From Nitrospira sp. UBA5699 (GTDB taxonomy: Bacteria > Nitrospirota > Nitrospiria > Nitrospirales > Nitrospiraceae): a stretch of DNA of 28,575 nt. Below are positions 27,474 through 28,575 of the stretch, one piece after another. Under the pieces are notes generated by a model. The model made no database searches. It was not told the origin of the DNA and saw nothing but the letters and a program-made list of their open reading frames with translations. Position 1 is the stretch's first letter. Every line of letters starts with the position of its first letter. The DNA is taken from contig DIHJ01000111.1 in assembly GCA_002420105.1 (NCBI GenBank), forward strand, positions 1,636-30,210. Reading direction: 5' to 3'. Position numbers and translations under genes: made by a program.

Positions 27474-27593
27474 CTAACGAAAGAACGCCTGGCGCACATC
27501 GCGGTAGATTGAGTACAGGAAATAGGCCAATCCTACGCCGAGAGCGGTTTGGGCGCTCAAAAGCAATGGGTGGCTGAACCAGTCGATGATCAT
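27474..27593 (-). CDS. Small single-span membrane protein, 39 residues
   Basis: The reading MIIDWFSHPLLLSAQTALG continues through VGLAYFLYSIYRDVRQAFFR and ends at TAG. Residues 9-29 form one hydrophobic helix, followed by a positively charged C-terminal tail (YRDVRQAFFR), so the tail is probably cytoplasmic. GGAG lies 8 nt before the ATG. Small size is normal for such membrane peptides, which often modulate larger membrane complexes; no function can be read here. The frame stays open and protein-like for about 40 further codons upstream, without a usual start codon. Confidence 0.5.
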   Translation of the reverse strand: MIIDWFSHPLLLSAQTALGVGLAYFLYSIYRDVRQAFFR

Positions 27594-27853
27594 CTGCCGG
27601 TCTCCTGCCTGTTTGAATAAATTGTCAGGTACGCTGTCGAAGCGAGAATCCCGTTCACGGATCTGGCGTTGATACTCATGTCGGGAGTCTAACGGACGGG
27701 TATTCCGTCCCTGTCACCAATGCGTAAACAGTGTGTTAACTGGAACAGGCGGAAACGCTACCGTGGTGGGAAACGGCAATCAGCGGAGAGGATTGTTTTA
27801 GGCCCGGCGGGCCATATCGGACGGCGCCGATACTCGGGAGCGTGGGTGGACGC
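27594..27853. other. Intergenic region with inverted repeats and the minus-strand Pho-like array
   Basis: Besides the array at 27713-27741, a 6-bp inverted repeat GGACGG/CCGTCC (27694-27699 and 27705-27710) lies where the -10 region would be on the minus strand. Two GC-rich hairpins (TATCGG/CCGATA and GGCCC/GGGCC, about 27794-27830) follow the stop of the minus-strand lipoprotein gene. They have no T tract, so termination there is uncertain. Confidence 0.4.
27713..27741 (-). promoter_or_regulatory. Second Pho-box-like triple repeat, minus strand
   Basis: On the minus strand AGTTAAC (27741-27735), TGTTTAC (27730-27724) and TGGTGAC (27719-27713) are separated by exact 4-bp spacers. All three contain TNAC at positions 4-7, as in the array before the porin, and the first repeat is identical to the first repeat there. 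The -10 that follows is weak (GGAATAC). The array points toward the membrane peptide (start 27593) and the winged-helix gene. Confidence 0.4.
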
Positions 27854-28087
27854 TCACTGCTCGACCAAACGCCAGCCTTCTTTCTGGAGGCACCGTTCGG
27901 TGGCGTTGAGGATCAGTAATTGGCTGCCTTGCTGGAGTTTCGGGTCCCGCAGGACCAGGTTCTGGCACCGGTTGTACTCGTTCGTGAATTCTTCTGACGG
28001 CTTGTTCGGATGGACCCATTCCGTCGAAGAGCAAGCCGGGAGGGTAAGTCCGGCGAGAAGCACCGTCAGCAGCCACAGCATGCGCAT
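27854..28087 (-). CDS. Small lipoprotein, 77 residues
   Basis: The signal sequence MRMLWLLTVLLAGLTLPAC has a clean lipobox (LPAC, lipidated Cys19). The mature part of about 59 residues is hydrophilic and has two further cysteines, C41 (YNRCQN) and C66 (ERCLQKEG), which could form a disulfide in the periplasm. The start at 28087 is supported by AGGAGG 5 nt upstream; the longer frame from 28192 would cross the promoter. Family unknown. It probably stands alone behind the promoter at 28121-28149. Confidence 0.8.
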   Translation of the reverse strand: MRMLWLLTVLLAGLTLPACSSTEWVHPNKPSEEFTNEYNRCQNLVLRDPKLQQGSQLLILNATERCLQKEGWRLVEQ

Positions 28088-28120
28088 GAATTCCTCCTGG
28101 ATGGCCTCCGTTGGCCCCGC

Positions 28121-28149
28121 AACATAAACCTTGGCTGATGCATCGTCAA
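28121..28149 (-). promoter_or_regulatory. Sigma-70 promoter of the small lipoprotein gene
   Basis: On the minus strand TTGACG (28149-28144) and TATGTT (28126-28121) have a 17-bp spacer and match five and four consensus bases. Initiation near 28114 gives a leader of about 27 nt containing AGGAGG. Confidence 0.65.
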
Positions 28150-28292
28150 GCCGCTGGAGTTGCGCCGTCAAATTCGTACGGATCCGGAGCAAGCTATTCC
28201 AGCCTCAGAGTCTCTTCCTGATGGGAGGCGATCTCCGACTAAACAATGAATTGTGCCAATAACTTCAAGTGTCACGCGATTATCATGCAGGA

Positions 28293-28439
28293 TTACTTTA
28301 TGAGCTGCCACCATCTCCGCACCTCGAAGAGTTGGAACTCCATCTCAGGATCGATTCCGGCAAGCGGAAAAGCCCCCACATCGCGTTGGTCCACGAAGAA
28401 AGTGATTGAATGCGCCGCACGTGCGATCAATCGACTCAT
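28293..28439 (-). CDS. Possible small protein, 48 residues
   Basis: The frame reads MSRLIARAAHSITFFVDQRD, then GAFPLAGIDPEMEFQLFEV and ends RRWWQLIK. The composition is protein-like, with an acidic centre and aromatic C-terminus. GGAG lies 5 nt upstream of the ATG (GGAGCGGAG runs up to it). The same frame is open for 18 more codons upstream with a protein-like reading but without ATG, GTG or TTG, so the true start may be an unusual codon or the gene may be a fragment. No family recognised. The plus-strand frame open across the same region runs into the tRNA and is less convincing. Confidence 0.4.
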   Translation of the reverse strand: MSRLIARAAHSITFFVDQRDVGAFPLAGIDPEMEFQLFEVRRWWQLIK

Positions 28440-28471
28440 CTCCGCTCCAATCGCCCTCCCGAGGACATTGC

Positions 28472-28500
28472 TTGACAGTCCTCCGAGCAGTTGTTACGTT
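28472..28500 (+). promoter_or_regulatory. Promoter of the tRNA gene at the window end
   Basis: TTGACA (28472-28477, perfect) and TACGTT (28495-28500, weak) have a 17-bp spacer. Initiation near 28507 would be about 43 nt before the mature tRNA 5' end, a normal leader for RNase P processing. Confidence 0.6.
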
Positions 28501-28549
28501 TCCGCTGGAACAGGGGCTTTTCCGATCGGCAGGATTTTCGACAAGACTG

Positions 28550-28575
28550 GCTGGCGTAGCTCAATGGCAGAGCAG
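28550..28575 (+). tRNA. tRNA, 5' part only (probably tRNA-Thr)
   Basis: The last 26 bases read as acceptor strand GCTGGCG, T8-A9, D-stem GCTC, D-loop AATGGCA, D-stem GAGC, A26 and the first base of the anticodon stem. The anticodon is outside the window. The 5' sequence resembles bacterial tRNA-Thr(UGU), which often heads the Thr-Tyr-Gly-Thr cluster before tuf, but the identity is an inference. Confidence 0.75.

Noticed and set aside
27720..28127. 135-residue plus-strand ORF
   Set aside because: It overlaps the minus-strand lipoprotein gene, which has a perfect ribosome site and lipobox, and has no ribosome site of its own.
28269..28286. Possible third Pho box (GTGTCAC, 4 bp, TTATCAT)
   Set aside because: Only two repeats, and no credible gene starts downstream on the plus strand; the minus-strand lipoprotein has its own promoter 120 bp away.

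Overview
The window is a GC-rich bacterial chromosome segment with Gram-negative envelope genes: a type II secretion system, an outer-membrane phosphate porin, signal peptides and two lipoproteins. Gene content and codon use fit the Nitrospirota (Nitrospira-like), but that is inference from general familiarity; no rRNA or other lineage marker is present. I see no insertion sequence, prophage or CRISPR array.

Layout. Positions 1-336 hold the N-terminal part of an unknown minus-strand gene. A short ArsC/Spx-type thioredoxin-fold protein (399-749, +) converges on a minus-strand run read from high to low coordinates: ACT-domain malic enzyme, J-domain protein, ribonuclease D and a membrane protein with a degraded GGDEF domain. 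At 5.8-6.2 kb is a self-contained unit: promoter, perfect palindrome at the expected transcription start, a secreted protein of charged 20-residue repeats, and a rho-independent terminator. It is followed by a 1228-residue fusion of a thioredoxin-like/DUF255 protein with an aldo-keto reductase. A TPR protein and the GDP-L-fucose genes gmd-fcl (minus, with a clear sigma-70 promoter) come next.

From 12.8 to 23.2 kb is a near-complete type II secretion locus in the order gspC-E-F-G-H-I-J-N-L-M-K. The secretin gene gspD and the prepilin peptidase are absent. The GspL-like protein looks like a PilM-type actin-fold ATPase fused to a GspL/PilN-like periplasmic domain.

From 23.2 to 26.8 kb is a phosphate-acquisition block: three 7-bp Pho-box-like repeats at 11-bp spacing, a phosphate-selective porin (OprO/OprP family), a PstS-like binding protein and a lipoprotein. 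No pstCAB follows.

The last 1.7 kb carries small minus-strand genes: a probable winged-helix protein, a 39-residue membrane protein, a 77-residue lipoprotein and a 48-residue ORF. A second Pho-box-like array lies upstream of the first two, raising the possibility that unknown small genes share phosphate control with the porin. The window ends inside the first gene of a probable tRNA operon, behind a TTGACA promoter.
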